A stretch of 64,000 nucleotides of DNA from assembly GCA_002748155.1 (NCBI GenBank), contig PDRO01000003.1, positions 142,768-206,767 of the forward strand. Direction: 5' to 3'. The DNA comes from Actinomycetales bacterium. GTDB taxonomy: Bacteria; Actinomycetota; Actinomycetes; Actinomycetales; Dermatophilaceae. A program made the position numbers and the translations under genes. The notes beneath the pieces were generated by a model, which was not told the DNA's origin, did not search any database, and saw only the letters and a program-made list of their open reading frames with translations. Below, piece after piece: positions 28,120 to 42,003 of the stretch. Numbering within the stretch: position 1 is the stretch's first letter; every line of letters starts with the position of its first letter.

Positions 28120-28974
28120 GTGTCGGACCTGTCCTACCTGCAAGCACTCATCCTGGGGATCGTCGAAGGACTCACCGAGTTCTTGCCCGTGTCGTCCACC
28201 GGGCATCTCACCGTCACCGAGAAGCTGCTCGGCCTGCAGGTCGATGCGCCCGAGGTCACGGCATACACCGCGATCATCCAGCTCGGCGCGATCGCGGCGA
28301 CCTTCCTCTATTTCTGGCGTGACATCGTGCGCCTCGTCGGCGCCTGGGCCGGCGGGCTGCGCGACGCCGACCGGCGTGCCCACCCCGACTACCAGCTCGC
28401 CTGGGCGGTGATCGTCGGCTCAATGCCGGTGGCCTTCGTCGCGTTGGCGCTACGCGACGTCATCGAGGGACCACTACGCAGCCTTTGGGTGGTCGCCGGG
28501 GCGCTCATTCTCTGGAGTGTGGTCATGTGGCTGGCCGAGACGCGGCACGCGAAGCTGGCCCAGCGCGGCGGCGAACGTGGCGAGTCGACGGTGACCATGC
28601 GGGACGGTCTGGCCATCGGGTTGATCCAGTGCTTCTCGTTGATCCCCGGGGTGAGCCGCTCCGGTGCCACGATCTCGGCAGGCCTTTGGCGGGGGATCGA
28701 CCGGGTGACCGCCACTCGGTTGTCGTTCTTCCTCGCGATCCCGGCGTTGACCGCCGCCGGGGTCTTCCAAGCGGTCACCACCGACATCTCCGGGCTTGGC
28801 ACCGGTCAGATGGCGCTCGGTGTCGTCGTCGCCTTCGTCGTGGCCTACGCCTCGATCGCCTGGCTGTTGCGGTTTGTCGCTGGTCACCGCCTGACGGCCT
28901 TCGTCGCCTATCGGGTCGTCGTCGGTGTGCTCTTGCTCGCGGCACTTGGCGTCGGCTGGCTGGCAGCCACCTGA
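28120..28974 (+). CDS. uppP: Undecaprenyl-diphosphatase
   Basis: Integral membrane phosphatase recycling undecaprenyl pyrophosphate for cell-wall synthesis; members can confer bacitracin tolerance. The 284-residue protein has the UppP motifs GIVEGLTEFLPVSSTGHL near the N-terminus and the second active-site segment SLIPGVSRSGATI, among about eight helices. TAGGCT lies eight bases before the GTG (28106-28111). Confidence 0.95.
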   Translation: MSDLSYLQALILGIVEGLTEFLPVSSTGHLTVTEKLLGLQVDAPEVTAYTAIIQLGAIAATFLYFWRDIVRLVGAWAGGLRDADRRAHPDYQLAWAVIVGSMPVAFVALALRDVIEGPLRSLWVVAGALILWSVVMWLAETRHAKLAQRGGERGESTVTMRDGLAIGLIQCFSLIPGVSRSGATISAGLWRGIDRVTATRLSFFLAIPALTAAGVFQAVTTDISGLGTGQMALGVVVAFVVAYASIAWLLRFVAGHRLTAFVAYRVVVGVLLLAALGVGWLAAT

Positions 28975-29047
28975 GGCGTTGGCCGCGTGTTCACCCACCA
29001 AACAACCTTCGGACGTTCCCGTTCGGCAGTTGCCGTAGCGTGAGCCC

Positions 29048-29890
29048 GTGCCCACTGTCCTGCTCGTCCGCCACGGCCGCACTTCTGCCAACACCGGGGG
29101 CACCCTGGCCGGATGGACCCCGGGGGTGGAGCTCGACGAGACGGGCCGTGCGCAGGTGCTGGCGCTGGCCGCCCGGATCGCCGAGGCACAGTTGCAGCCG
29201 GTGCAGTTCGTCTCATCGCCGTTACACCGCTGCCTGCAGACGGCCGAGTTGCTCCAAACCCAGTTGCACCAAGCCGGGTCTCTCAGAGACCGGCCCACCG
29301 GCGTCATTGCCAGCGACCGCGAGCCCACGGCCTCGACGCGCCCGACGAGCCTGCCCGACACGCAGGTTGATGAACGGCTGGGGGAGTGTCACTACGGAGC
29401 CTGGACCGGGCAGGCGCTGACCGAGCTGGCCAAAGAGCCGCTCTGGCGGGTTGTCCAGGATCACCCATCAGCAGCAGCGTTCCCGGATGGGGAGCAGTAC
29501 CCCGGCGAATCCCTCACGGCCATGTCCGCCCGAGCGGTTGCGGCCATCCGGGAACATGATCGGGTCGTGGCCGCTACCCATGGGGAGCACGCTGTGTGGG
29601 TCGCGGTCTCCCACGGTGACGTGATCAAGGCCGTGCTCGCGGATGCCCTCGGGATGCACCTCGACCTCTACCAGAGGATCAGGGTCGATCCGGCGTCGGT
29701 CTCGGTGTTCACCTACGCCGAGCGGCGACCGATCGTTCACCGGATCAACGACCTGGGTGGCCCACTGGCGGGGGTGGTTCCAGCCGCCGGAGCACCGGGG
29801 GAATCCGGCGACGGGGCTGTCGGTGGTGGCGCCGGGGCGGAGCCGGCCCAGCGAACACCGCAGGCTCCGGCCCCCGGCAACGGTGGCTGA
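29048..29890 (+). CDS. Histidine phosphatase family protein (MSMEG_4193 type)
   Basis: Phosphoglycerate-mutase-like phosphatase of 280 residues. LVRHGRTSAN carries the phospho-accepting histidine, ECHYGAWTGQ the acid, and VSHGDVIKAVLA the second histidine. The C-terminal 40 residues are Gly/Ala/Pro-rich and disordered. It is the first gene of the conserved actinobacterial set phosphomutase, DUF3090, SCO1664, mshC. TAGCGT lies six bases before the GTG (29036-29041). Substrate unknown. Confidence 0.88.
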   Translation: MPTVLLVRHGRTSANTGGTLAGWTPGVELDETGRAQVLALAARIAEAQLQPVQFVSSPLHRCLQTAELLQTQLHQAGSLRDRPTGVIASDREPTASTRPTSLPDTQVDERLGECHYGAWTGQALTELAKEPLWRVVQDHPSAAAFPDGEQYPGESLTAMSARAVAAIREHDRVVAATHGEHAVWVAVSHGDVIKAVLADALGMHLDLYQRIRVDPASVSVFTYAERRPIVHRINDLGGPLAGVVPAAGAPGESGDGAVGGGAGAEPAQRTPQAPAPGNGG

Positions 29891-29910
29891 GGTCATCTAG
29901 GGTCTTCGGT

Positions 29911-30477
29911 ATGCCCGTCTACGACTTCGATCAGCCGCAACGCTTCGTCGTGGGCACGGTGGGGCCATCGGGTGAGCGCACCTTCTTCCTGCAAGCCCGG
30001 GACGATCGGCGCCTGGTCAGCGTGTCCTGCGAGAAGGAACAGATCTCGACCGTTGCCGACAAGCTCATCGAACTGCTCGACGACATGGGGATCCGTGACG
30101 AGACCCTGGTGGCGGCATACACCGACCACCAGCCGCTGGAGACCCCGATCGAGGACGAATTCCGGGTGACGACGGTCTCACTCGCCTGGGACACCGAACG
30201 GCGAGTCGTCATCATCGAGGCGTATCACGACCACACGGCCCACGAGCGGACGGCGCAACTCGACTCGGACACGCCCCGCACCGAGACCGCTGCCGACACA
30301 GTGCGGGACCAGCCCGACCAACTCGTGCGAGTGACGCTGTTGCCCGAGCAGGCCCGCGCTTTCGCAACTCGTGCCAAGGCCGTCGTGTCAGCGGGACGAC
30401 CCCCGTGCCCGTTCTGTGGTGGCCCCCTCGATCGGACCGGTCACGTCTGTCCCCGAGCGAACGGTTACCGGCGCTAG
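29911..30477 (+). CDS. DUF3090 domain-containing protein
   Basis: A 188-residue conserved actinobacterial protein (DUF3090). It begins YDFDQPQRFVVGTVGPSGER and ends with CPFCGGPLDRTGHVCPRANG, a four-cysteine cluster that looks like a small zinc ribbon. Function unknown. It lies 20 bases after the phosphatase and upstream of the SCO1664-type gene and mshC. TAGGGT lies seven bases before the ATG (29898-29903). Confidence 0.88.
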   Translation: MPVYDFDQPQRFVVGTVGPSGERTFFLQARDDRRLVSVSCEKEQISTVADKLIELLDDMGIRDETLVAAYTDHQPLETPIEDEFRVTTVSLAWDTERRVVIIEAYHDHTAHERTAQLDSDTPRTETAADTVRDQPDQLVRVTLLPEQARAFATRAKAVVSAGRPPCPFCGGPLDRTGHVCPRANGYRR

Positions 30478-30508
30478 CCCGCCGCGCGGCGAGCACCCGG
30501 CATACCCG

Positions 30509-31342
30509 ATGGACGGGCCGACCGACGCGGAAGCCCGCGAACGCTGTTACGCCCTGCTGCGCGATGGCGACGTGCAGGTCGTCGGCCGCGTCGTGGACGC
30601 CTCGAACCTCGCACTTCTTGTCGACGTCGTCGGTGCCGACGGACCGGCCGTGCCTGCGATCTACAAGCCGGTGCGCGGTGAACGACCGTTGTGGGACTTC
30701 CCGACCGGCACGCTCGCAGGTCGTGAGGTCGCCTCGGCGCGGATCGCCGAAGCCACCGGGTATGCCGTCGTCCCGCCGACCGTGCTCCGTGACGGGCCCG
30801 CCGGGGTCGGGTCGGTGCAACTGTGGATCGGTGACCCGCTCGCGGACGAACCGTTACCGTCGCCGGTCGGGCTCGCACCGGCCGGCACCGTGCCCGAGGG
30901 CTACCTGTCAATCATCGACGGTGAGCTGCCGGACGGCACGACAGTCACCGTCGTGCACGAGGACGCTGACGACGTCCGTGACGCGGCGGTACTCGACGCC
31001 GTGCTCAACAACTCCGACCGCAAAGGCGGGCATCTCGTGCGCGACGGTGCCGGCACCCTGTGGGGGTTCGACCACGGGCTGACCCTGCACGCCGAACCGA
31101 AGCTGCGCACCGTGCTCTGGGGATGGGCCGGCCAGCCGCTGCGAGAGCACGACATCGTGGTGCTCGACGAGCTGGCCAACCAGCTGGCCGACTCCGAAGC
31201 CCCCCTCACCCGCGAGTTGTCCACGCTGCTGCCCACGGAGGACCTGGCCGCATTGCGCTCGCGCGTGCAACGCTTGCTGCTTCGCGGGGTCCACCCGCTG
31301 CCCAGCCCGGGTTGGCCGTCGATCCCGTGGCCGGCCTTGTGA
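30509..31342 (+). CDS. SCO1664 family protein
   Basis: A 277-residue protein of the SCO1664 family, distantly like phosphatidylinositol-kinase-type folds. It contains AIYKPVRGERPLWDFPTGTL (nucleotide-lysine-like segment), AAVLDAVLNNSDRKGGHLV (catalytic-loop-like D-x3-N-x-DRK) and WGFDHGLTLH (metal-aspartate-like). ATG 30509 is chosen because homology starts near RERCYALLRDG; longer readings overlap DUF3090. Kinase activity is inferred from motif resemblance only. Confidence 0.8.
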   Translation: MDGPTDAEARERCYALLRDGDVQVVGRVVDASNLALLVDVVGADGPAVPAIYKPVRGERPLWDFPTGTLAGREVASARIAEATGYAVVPPTVLRDGPAGVGSVQLWIGDPLADEPLPSPVGLAPAGTVPEGYLSIIDGELPDGTTVTVVHEDADDVRDAAVLDAVLNNSDRKGGHLVRDGAGTLWGFDHGLTLHAEPKLRTVLWGWAGQPLREHDIVVLDELANQLADSEAPLTRELSTLLPTEDLAALRSRVQRLLLRGVHPLPSPGWPSIPWPAL

Positions 31343-31353
31343 CCGTGACGAGT

Positions 31354-31359
31354 TAGGCT
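31354..31359 (+). promoter_or_regulatory. Leaderless-type -10 hexamer before mshC
   Basis: TAGGCT seven bases before the GTG start of mshC and 11 bases after the SCO1664 stop, so mshC may be transcribed on its own as well as from upstream. Confidence 0.4.
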
Positions 31360-31366
31360 CGGGCTC

Positions 31367-32647
31367 GTGCATTCCTGGCCCATGCCGTTCCTGCCCGAGC
31401 TCCCTGGACACGGGCCCGCGGTGCGGGTCCACGACACGCGTACCGGGACGATGATCTCTTTGGGCGATCGACCGGTCGTGACGATGTACGTGTGCGGGAT
31501 CACCCCCTACGACGCGACCCACATGGGCCACGCCGCCACCTACGTGACCTTCGACGTGCTCGGCCGGGCGGTGCGGGATGCCGGTCAGCAGATCCGGTTC
31601 GTGCAGAACGTGACCGACGTCGACGATCCGTTGCTGGCCAGGGCGGTGCGTGACGGGCTCGACTGGACCCGCCTGGCCCACCGGGAGACCGCCGTGTTCC
31701 GTGAGGACATGACCGCTCTCGGGGTGATCCCCCCCGACCACTACCTCGGGGTCACCGAGAGCATTTCGGGAATCGTTCACGCGGTGGAACGACTGCTCGC
31801 CGACGGGACGGCATACCGGCTCGAGAACTCTGATATCGCTGACGTCCCTGACGGAGTCGCCGCCGGAGATAGCGCCGACATCTACCTCGACATCACGCAG
31901 CGGCCGGGTTTCGGCGACGTGTCCGGGCTGGGCCGCGACCAGATGCTGCAGCTGTTCGCCGAGTGTGGCGGGGACCCCGAGCGGGCCGGCAAACGTGACC
32001 CACTCGACCCGTTGTTGTGGCGGGCCGAACGGCTCGGCGAACCGTGCTGGGAAGGCGGCGAGCTCGGGAAAGGCCGGCCCGGCTGGCACATCGAATGCAC
32101 GGTCATCGCGAACGAGTTCCTCGGTGTCCCATTCACCGTCCAAGGCGGTGGCAGCGATTTGATCTTCCCGCACCACGAGATGAGTGCCGTGCAGGGTTGC
32201 GCGTTGGGCGGAACCGATCAGTTCGCTGAGGTCTACATGCACCAAGCGATGGTGGGCTACCAGGGCGAGAAGATGAGCAAGTCGAAAGGCAACCTCGTGC
32301 TGGTCTCGGATCTGCGCCGGTCCGGGGTGGACCCGGTGGCGATCCGGTTGGCTTTGCTGGCTCGGCACTACCGCACGGACTGGGAGTGGACGGACACGGA
32401 TCTGCAGACGGCACAGGCGCGACTGACCGCGTGGCGATCGGCGCTTGCCCGCAACGGCGGGCCGGCATCTGAGCGCGCAGTCGCGACGATCCGTGAGCGG
32501 ATTGCCGACGACCTTGACACACCGGGTGCACTAGCGGCGGTCGACGCCTGGGCGGCGATTGCGGAGACCGGTGCTGGAGGCGAATTGCCCGGCGGCCCCG
32601 GCCTGATCGCCCGGGCCCTCGACCGGTTGCTCGGGGTGCGGGTCTAG
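31367..32647 (+). CDS. mshC: Cysteine:1-D-myo-inosityl 2-amino-2-deoxy-alpha-D-glucopyranoside ligase
   Basis: Joins cysteine to GlcN-inositol, the ATP-dependent third step of mycothiol synthesis. The 426-residue protein is related to cysteinyl-tRNA synthetase: zinc cysteine in MYVCGITPYDATHMGHA (which also holds the HIGH-like ATP motif), second zinc cysteine in HIECTV, PHHEMS, and KMSKSKGN. It lacks the anticodon-binding domain, as MshC does. It ends four bases into the convergent PAC2 gene. Implies the host makes mycothiol. Confidence 0.95.
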   Translation: MHSWPMPFLPELPGHGPAVRVHDTRTGTMISLGDRPVVTMYVCGITPYDATHMGHAATYVTFDVLGRAVRDAGQQIRFVQNVTDVDDPLLARAVRDGLDWTRLAHRETAVFREDMTALGVIPPDHYLGVTESISGIVHAVERLLADGTAYRLENSDIADVPDGVAAGDSADIYLDITQRPGFGDVSGLGRDQMLQLFAECGGDPERAGKRDPLDPLLWRAERLGEPCWEGGELGKGRPGWHIECTVIANEFLGVPFTVQGGGSDLIFPHHEMSAVQGCALGGTDQFAEVYMHQAMVGYQGEKMSKSKGNLVLVSDLRRSGVDPVAIRLALLARHYRTDWEWTDTDLQTAQARLTAWRSALARNGGPASERAVATIRERIADDLDTPGALAAVDAWAAIAETGAGGELPGGPGLIARALDRLLGVRV

Positions 32648-33570
32648 CCAGAGGACTGCCGCGGCGGGCCGTCGTCGTCGCGACGGCGCAGGTACCGCTC
32701 GAACTCGAGGGCGATGGCGTCGCCGCTGGCTTCGGGCAGGTCGCTGGCATCGATCGCCGCTTCCAGTGACTGGATGTATTCGGCGATGTCGGTGTCGGCC
32801 TCGGCGAGTTCGTTGACGCCACGCTCCCATGCCTGGGCGTATTCGCTGATTTCGGATTGCGGAATGCTCGTGTCGAGGACGGTCTCGAGCGCGCCGAGGA
32901 GCGCGAGTGTGGCTTTGGGGGATGGCGCAGCACCGGCATAGTGCGGCACAGCCGCCCAGCACGACAGCGTCGGTATGCCCGTCTGTGCGGCCGCCTCGGC
33001 AAGCACCCCGACGATTCCAGTCGGGCCCTGGTAGTCACTGACTCGGGCGCGATACCGCTCCCGAAGCGCCGGGTCGTCGGAAGTTATGGACACCGGGATC
33101 GGGCGGGTATGCGGCACGTCGGCCAACAAAGCGCCGACGGTGACCACAGTGGTCACCCCAAGATCGTGTGCCCGGTCGAGGATCTCGGTGACGAAACCCC
33201 GCCAGTTCGTCGACGGTTCGATGCCCTGGACGATGACGACATCGCGGGGTATGCCGGCCGCGGCGGACCGGGCGACAGCCAGGCTAGTCGTCGGCCAGGT
33301 GATCGTGCGCTCGCCGTCGCTGACCGACATGCGGGGCCGGTTCACCTGGAAGTCGTAGTAGCCCTCCGGATCGAGCTGCTCGACCGGTTCGGCATGCCAG
33401 AGGTCGGCCAGGTGTTTCAGTGCACTGCTGGCTGCCTCGCCGGCATCGTTCCACCCTTCGAACGCGGCAAGGAGCACGGCGTCATGCAGATGGGGAAGGG
33501 GCGTGACCACCAGCGTGGGACCTCGGCTCGATCGGACGGAACGACTCGGAAAGCCTATGTGGTCGGCCAC
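32644..33570 (-). CDS. PAC2 family protein
   Basis: A 308-residue protein of the PAC2 family, related to archaeal and eukaryotic proteasome assembly chaperones. Landmarks are LLAAFEGWNDAGEAA near the N-terminus, VVIVQGIEPSTNWRGF, VTVGALLADVPHTRPI and PTLSCWAAVPHYAGAAPSPK. The C-terminus has LEFERYLRRR. No role in bacterial proteasome assembly is established. The 3' ends overlap with convergent mshC. The GTG start could be later by about 18 residues, since homology begins near LVVTPLPHL. Confidence 0.85.
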   Translation of the reverse strand: MADHIGFPSRSVRSSRGPTLVVTPLPHLHDAVLLAAFEGWNDAGEAASSALKHLADLWHAEPVEQLDPEGYYDFQVNRPRMSVSDGERTITWPTTSLAVARSAAAGIPRDVVIVQGIEPSTNWRGFVTEILDRAHDLGVTTVVTVGALLADVPHTRPIPVSITSDDPALRERYRARVSDYQGPTGIVGVLAEAAAQTGIPTLSCWAAVPHYAGAAPSPKATLALLGALETVLDTSIPQSEISEYAQAWERGVNELAEADTDIAEYIQSLEAAIDASDLPEASGDAIALEFERYLRRRDDDGPPRQSSG

Positions 33571-33742
33571 CGACCACGGGGCCTAGCGCAAAGACGTGTC
33601 CGTCACCGCTACCTCGGGGATCATGAGGTCGTCGGCATACCGGCCGAGTCGCACCCTCGGCGCGTCGTCGCTTCGTCCGCGTGCACTCCGGCTCGAACGC
33701 TTCTCACGTTGCCGTGACGTGCTCGTCCACCGCGGTTGCGCC

Positions 33743-37531
<3,789 letters not shown>

Positions 37532-37541
37532 GGGGTCCTCT

Positions 37542-37557
37542 CACCTGCCAACAGGTG
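37542..37557 (-). promoter_or_regulatory. Perfect inverted repeat in the metH leader
   Basis: CACCTG-TTGG-CAGGTG lies 11 bases before the metH start and abuts its ribosome-binding purines. It could be a repressor operator or an RNA hairpin controlling ribosome access. Confidence 0.4.
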
Positions 37558-37630
37558 GCTAGGTATGGCTTGTGGCACTCCAGTATGCCGCGCCGGGCTT
37601 AACGAGTTCTGTCACGTATCGTTGCGGGGC

Positions 37631-38779
37631 ATGAATGGTGCGGGATCGGGCGTCCAGTCGTACGGCTGGCGGGTGGGCCGGGTTGGGGGAGTGCCGGTCT
37701 ACATCGGGCGGTCCTGGCCGATCATTCTCGTCGTCATCGTTCTCGTCTTCGGCCGGGTGCTGCCCGTGCCTGGGCCGATGGCCTACCTGCTGGCGGCCGG
37801 CTATGCGCTGCTGCTGCTCATCTCGGTGCTCGTGCACGAAGCCGGACACGCGATCGTGGGTCGCCGCGTCGGCTCGCGGGTCGACCGGGTCGTGGTCACG
37901 TTGCTCGGCGGTCACACCGTCTTCGGCGGTACTGATCTGGGCCCGGCGAAGTCTGCCGCCGTGGCGTTAGCCGGACCGGCCGGCAACGTCGTGCTCGCGG
38001 GCATCGGCTGGGCGTTGACCAGTGCTATCGATGTGGAACAGGCTACTGCGGCGTGGCTGTTGGCTGAGGCTTTCCGGCTGGCCAACGTGCTCGTCGCGGC
38101 CATCAACCTGTTGCCCGGCCTGCCCTTGGACGGTGGTCATGCCATTGCGGCCCTCGTGTGGGCAATCACCGGACAACGCGCGACCGGAATGATCGTCGCG
38201 GGATGGTTGGGCCGGGGCGTCACCATCGGGGTGGCCGGGTGGTTCCTCGCCGAACCGTTGCGCAGCGGCCGGGCACCCGACCTGTACACGATGATCTGGG
38301 TCGGTCTCATCGGCGCTTTCCTCTGGCACGGCGCCTCACGGGCGATCCAGGCCGGGCATGCCCGGTGGATGATGTCTTCACTCACCGTCAGCGAAGTGCT
38401 GCGGCCGGTGGTCGCCGTGCCCGCACACACCACGGCCGGGGCAGTGATGCAAGCGTGCATCGACCGGGCCGAGGCCGACCACGTCGTGATCGTCGACCCG
38501 GCCGGCACCCCGATCGGGTTCCTCGATCGCACAGCGCTAGGCAGCGTCCCCGAGCACGAGATCGCGCGCGTGCCTGCGGTCTCGTTCCTGCTGCGGCCGC
38601 TACCGGGCTGGGTCGTCACCGCTGAGCCCACCGACGACATCAGCGTCGTCGCATCCTCACTGGCCGGACACGTCGAGGGGCAGACCCGCAAGGACGCCGT
38701 GCTGATCCGCGGATCGGACGGGCGGCTGGTCGGAACCGTGTCACTTGTCGACGTCAACCAGGCGTTACAAGCGTTGTAA
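37631..38779 (+). CDS. Site-2 protease family membrane zinc protease with CBS-like domain
   Basis: Intramembrane metalloprotease of 382 residues. Zinc motif HEAGH is in the third helix region (about residue 75), and the second metal segment is NLLPGLPLDGG (about residues 160-170). About six hydrophobic helices are followed by a C-terminal cytoplasmic part (about 255-380) resembling paired CBS modules. It sits upstream of trmI and arc. Substrates are unknown; S2P enzymes often cleave membrane anti-sigma factors. ATG 37631 is chosen; a long upstream reading opposite metH is spurious. Confidence 0.88.
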   Translation: MNGAGSGVQSYGWRVGRVGGVPVYIGRSWPIILVVIVLVFGRVLPVPGPMAYLLAAGYALLLLISVLVHEAGHAIVGRRVGSRVDRVVVTLLGGHTVFGGTDLGPAKSAAVALAGPAGNVVLAGIGWALTSAIDVEQATAAWLLAEAFRLANVLVAAINLLPGLPLDGGHAIAALVWAITGQRATGMIVAGWLGRGVTIGVAGWFLAEPLRSGRAPDLYTMIWVGLIGAFLWHGASRAIQAGHARWMMSSLTVSEVLRPVVAVPAHTTAGAVMQACIDRAEADHVVIVDPAGTPIGFLDRTALGSVPEHEIARVPAVSFLLRPLPGWVVTAEPTDDISVVASSLAGHVEGQTRKDAVLIRGSDGRLVGTVSLVDVNQALQAL

Positions 38780-38783
38780 ACGC
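38762..38783 (+). terminator. Hairpin at end of site-2 protease gene
   Basis: TTACAA-GCG-TTGTAA forms a perfect core around the TAA stop, and flanking GCGT/ACGC extends it with one bulged base. Likely terminates or protects the S2P message. Confidence 0.45.
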
Positions 38784-38784
38784 G

Positions 38785-38840
38785 GCGATGCCGACACTGC
38801 GATGCCGACACTGCGGTGGAGACACTGCGGTGCTGTGGCG
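38785..38840. repeat. 14-base tandem repeat, about four units
   Basis: GCGATGCCGACACT occurs twice exactly (38785-38798, 38799-38812), then GCGGTGGAGACACT (38813-38826) and a decayed fourth unit. It follows the S2P hairpin in the gap before trmI. Confidence 0.7.
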
Positions 38841-38891
38841 ATCACGTGCGACCCCCACTTGCTGACCCCCCACATGTCGATTGCCACTTAG

Positions 38892-39932
<1,041 letters not shown>

Positions 39933-40015
39933 GGCTCGGGTCGGTCACGACTCCCGCCCGGACGAGGCAGGATCAAGAATGAAGTGAATCGGGGAAGAGG
40001 CCGAGGAGGACCCCG

Positions 40016-41851
40016 ATGTCGGAGGACATGCTGCACGGGAGTGAGCTTCCGCGCGACGACGCACCGCAGGACGCTCACACTGCCGAGGACGAGCCCGCCG
40101 CTGGTGGTCTGCGGGCTGAGGACACTGAGGACACTGAGGGCACCGACGACACTGCCGAGATTGCGCGCCTGGATGCCGAGATCACCCAGTTGCGGCGCCA
40201 AGGGAACTTCGACCCGAAACGGGTGCGCGAGCTCGAGCACCGGATCGCCTCGCTACGGGGCTCGCTGGGCACCCTGTCCGCACAGAACGAACGGCTGGTG
40301 CGCACCATCAAGGATGCTCGCCAGCAGATCGTCACCCTCAAGGCCGAGGTGGATCGGCTAGCCCAACCACCGAACGGCTACGGGGTGGTGCTGACTCCAC
40401 CCCACGAGGGCAGCGTCGACATTCTCACCGCTGGCCGCAAGATGCGCGTAGCTGTGAGCCCCAGCCTCGCCGAAGAGCACGTGACCATAGGGCGCGAGGT
40501 CATGCTCAACGAAGCACTGAACGTCATTGCTCTCAAAGGCTTCGAGCGCACCGGCGAGGTCGTGCTCGTCAAGGAGGTGCTCCCGGACGACCGACTGCTC
40601 GTGGTTTCCCACGGTGACGACGAGCGGGTATGCCGCCGCGCCGAGCCGCTGCGCGCCGAGCACATCCGAGCCGGTGACGCGCTGACCATCGACACGCGTT
40701 CCGGGTTCGTCTTCGAGCGGATCCCCAGGGGAGAGGTGCAGGACCTCGTCCTCGAAGAGGTACCCGACATCGACTACGAGGACATCGGTGGACTCGCGGG
40801 TCAGATCGAAGCGATCCGCGACGCCGTCGAGCTGCCGTATCTGCACCCCGACCTCTATCGCGAACACCACCTCAAACCACCAAAAGGTGTCCTGTTGTAT
40901 GGGCCACCAGGCTGTGGCAAGACGCTCATCGCCAAAGCGGTCGCGGCATCGCTGGCCCGCAAGGTCGCCGAGAAGACCGGCAGGAAGCTCGAGAAGAGCT
41001 ACTTCCTCAACATCAAAGGCCCGGAACTGCTCAACAAGTATGTCGGCGAGACCGAGCGACACATTCGGGTGATCTTCCAACGGGCTCGCGAGAAAGCCTC
41101 CGACGGAACACCGGTGGTGGTCTTCTTCGACGAGATGGACTCGCTCTTCCGCACCCGCGGATCCGGTGTCAGCTCCGATGTCGAGACGACCATCGTGCCG
41201 CAACTGCTGTCGGAGATCGATGGTGTGGAGCGGTTGGAGAACGTCATCGTCATCGGTGCTTCCAACCGCGAGGACATGATCGATCCGGCCATCCTGCGCC
41301 CGGGGCGGCTGGACGCCAAGATCAAGATCGAGCGCCCCGACCTGGAGGCTGCGCGGGACATCTTCACCAAGTACCTCACGGCTGACTTGCCCCTACACGA
41401 AGACGATCTGGCCGCGCATGGCGGCGACCGTGACCAGTGCGTCGAAGCCATGATCCAGGCGGCGGTGCAGCGCATGTATGCCGAGAGCGTGGAGAATCGC
41501 TTCCTCGAGGTGACGTATGCCGGTGGAGACAAGCAGATCCTCTACTTCAAGGACTTCAGTTCCGGCGCGATGATCCAGAACGTCGTCGACCGGGCGAAGA
41601 AGAACGCCATCAAGGAATTCCTCACCACCGGTCAGAAGGGGTTGCGGGTCGAGCACGTGCTCTCCTCGTGTCTCGACGAGTTCAAGGAGAACGAAGACCT
41701 GCCTAACACGACCAACCCGGACGACTGGGCGCGGATCTCCGGCAAGAAGGGTGAGCGGATCGTCTACATCCGCACGCTGATCAACACCAAAGACGGCACC
41801 GAGCCGGGCCGCTCGATCGACACTGCGGACAAGCTCGGCCAGTACCTCTAG
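40016..41851 (+). CDS. arc: Proteasome-associated AAA ATPase (ARC/Mpa)
   Basis: Hexameric unfoldase that recognises Pup-tagged proteins and feeds them to the 20S core. The 611-residue protein has an acidic N-terminus with [11 protein letters not shown], a coiled coil (about residues 45-125) that binds Pup, two OB-fold segments (about 125-240), then the AAA module with Walker A GPPGCGKT, Walker [12 protein letters not shown] and an arginine-finger region near PAILRPGR. It ends GQYL, the penultimate-tyrosine motif that docks and opens the core. CGAGGAGGA precedes the ATG. Confidence 0.96.
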   Translation: MSEDMLHGSELPRDDAPQDAHTAEDEPAAGGLRAEDTEDTEGTDDTAEIARLDAEITQLRRQGNFDPKRVRELEHRIASLRGSLGTLSAQNERLVRTIKDARQQIVTLKAEVDRLAQPPNGYGVVLTPPHEGSVDILTAGRKMRVAVSPSLAEEHVTIGREVMLNEALNVIALKGFERTGEVVLVKEVLPDDRLLVVSHGDDERVCRRAEPLRAEHIRAGDALTIDTRSGFVFERIPRGEVQDLVLEEVPDIDYEDIGGLAGQIEAIRDAVELPYLHPDLYREHHLKPPKGVLLYGPPGCGKTLIAKAVAASLARKVAEKTGRKLEKSYFLNIKGPELLNKYVGETERHIRVIFQRAREKASDGTPVVVFFDEMDSLFRTRGSGVSSDVETTIVPQLLSEIDGVERLENVIVIGASNREDMIDPAILRPGRLDAKIKIERPDLEAARDIFTKYLTADLPLHEDDLAAHGGDRDQCVEAMIQAAVQRMYAESVENRFLEVTYAGGDKQILYFKDFSSGAMIQNVVDRAKKNAIKEFLTTGQKGLRVEHVLSSCLDEFKENEDLPNTTNPDDWARISGKKGERIVYIRTLINTKDGTEPGRSIDTADKLGQYL

Positions 41852-41943
41852 GGCTGGGTCGCTCGACGTCGCGACTCGTCATCGAAGCCGGCCTAGGGAC
41901 TAGCCGCCCCACCGGGGAAGGCGCGGCCAGGTCTCGCGACTGA

Positions 41944-41991
41944 GACACGTGGTCGCTGCGGACATGTGGTCGCTACGACTGTGGTTCCTAC
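41944..41991. repeat. Direct repeats upstream of the ACBP gene
   Basis: Three degenerate units of 15-17 bases (41944-41960, 41961-41976, 41977-41991) share GACAYGTGGTCGCT and abut the -10-like TAGTGT. They may be regulator-binding sites. The rest of the 41852-42003 gap holds only a small GTCTC/GAGAC inverted repeat. Confidence 0.55.
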
Positions 41992-41997
41992 TAGTGT
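41992..41997 (+). promoter_or_regulatory. Leaderless-type -10 hexamer of the ACBP gene
   Basis: TAGTGT six bases before the ATG at 42004, directly following the direct-repeat array. Confidence 0.45.
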
Positions 41998-42003
41998 GGG
42001 GCC

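Noticed and set aside
37532..37630. Cobalamin or SAM riboswitch upstream of metH
   Set aside because: The 99-base gap is too short and shows no recognisable aptamer core, only a small inverted repeat.
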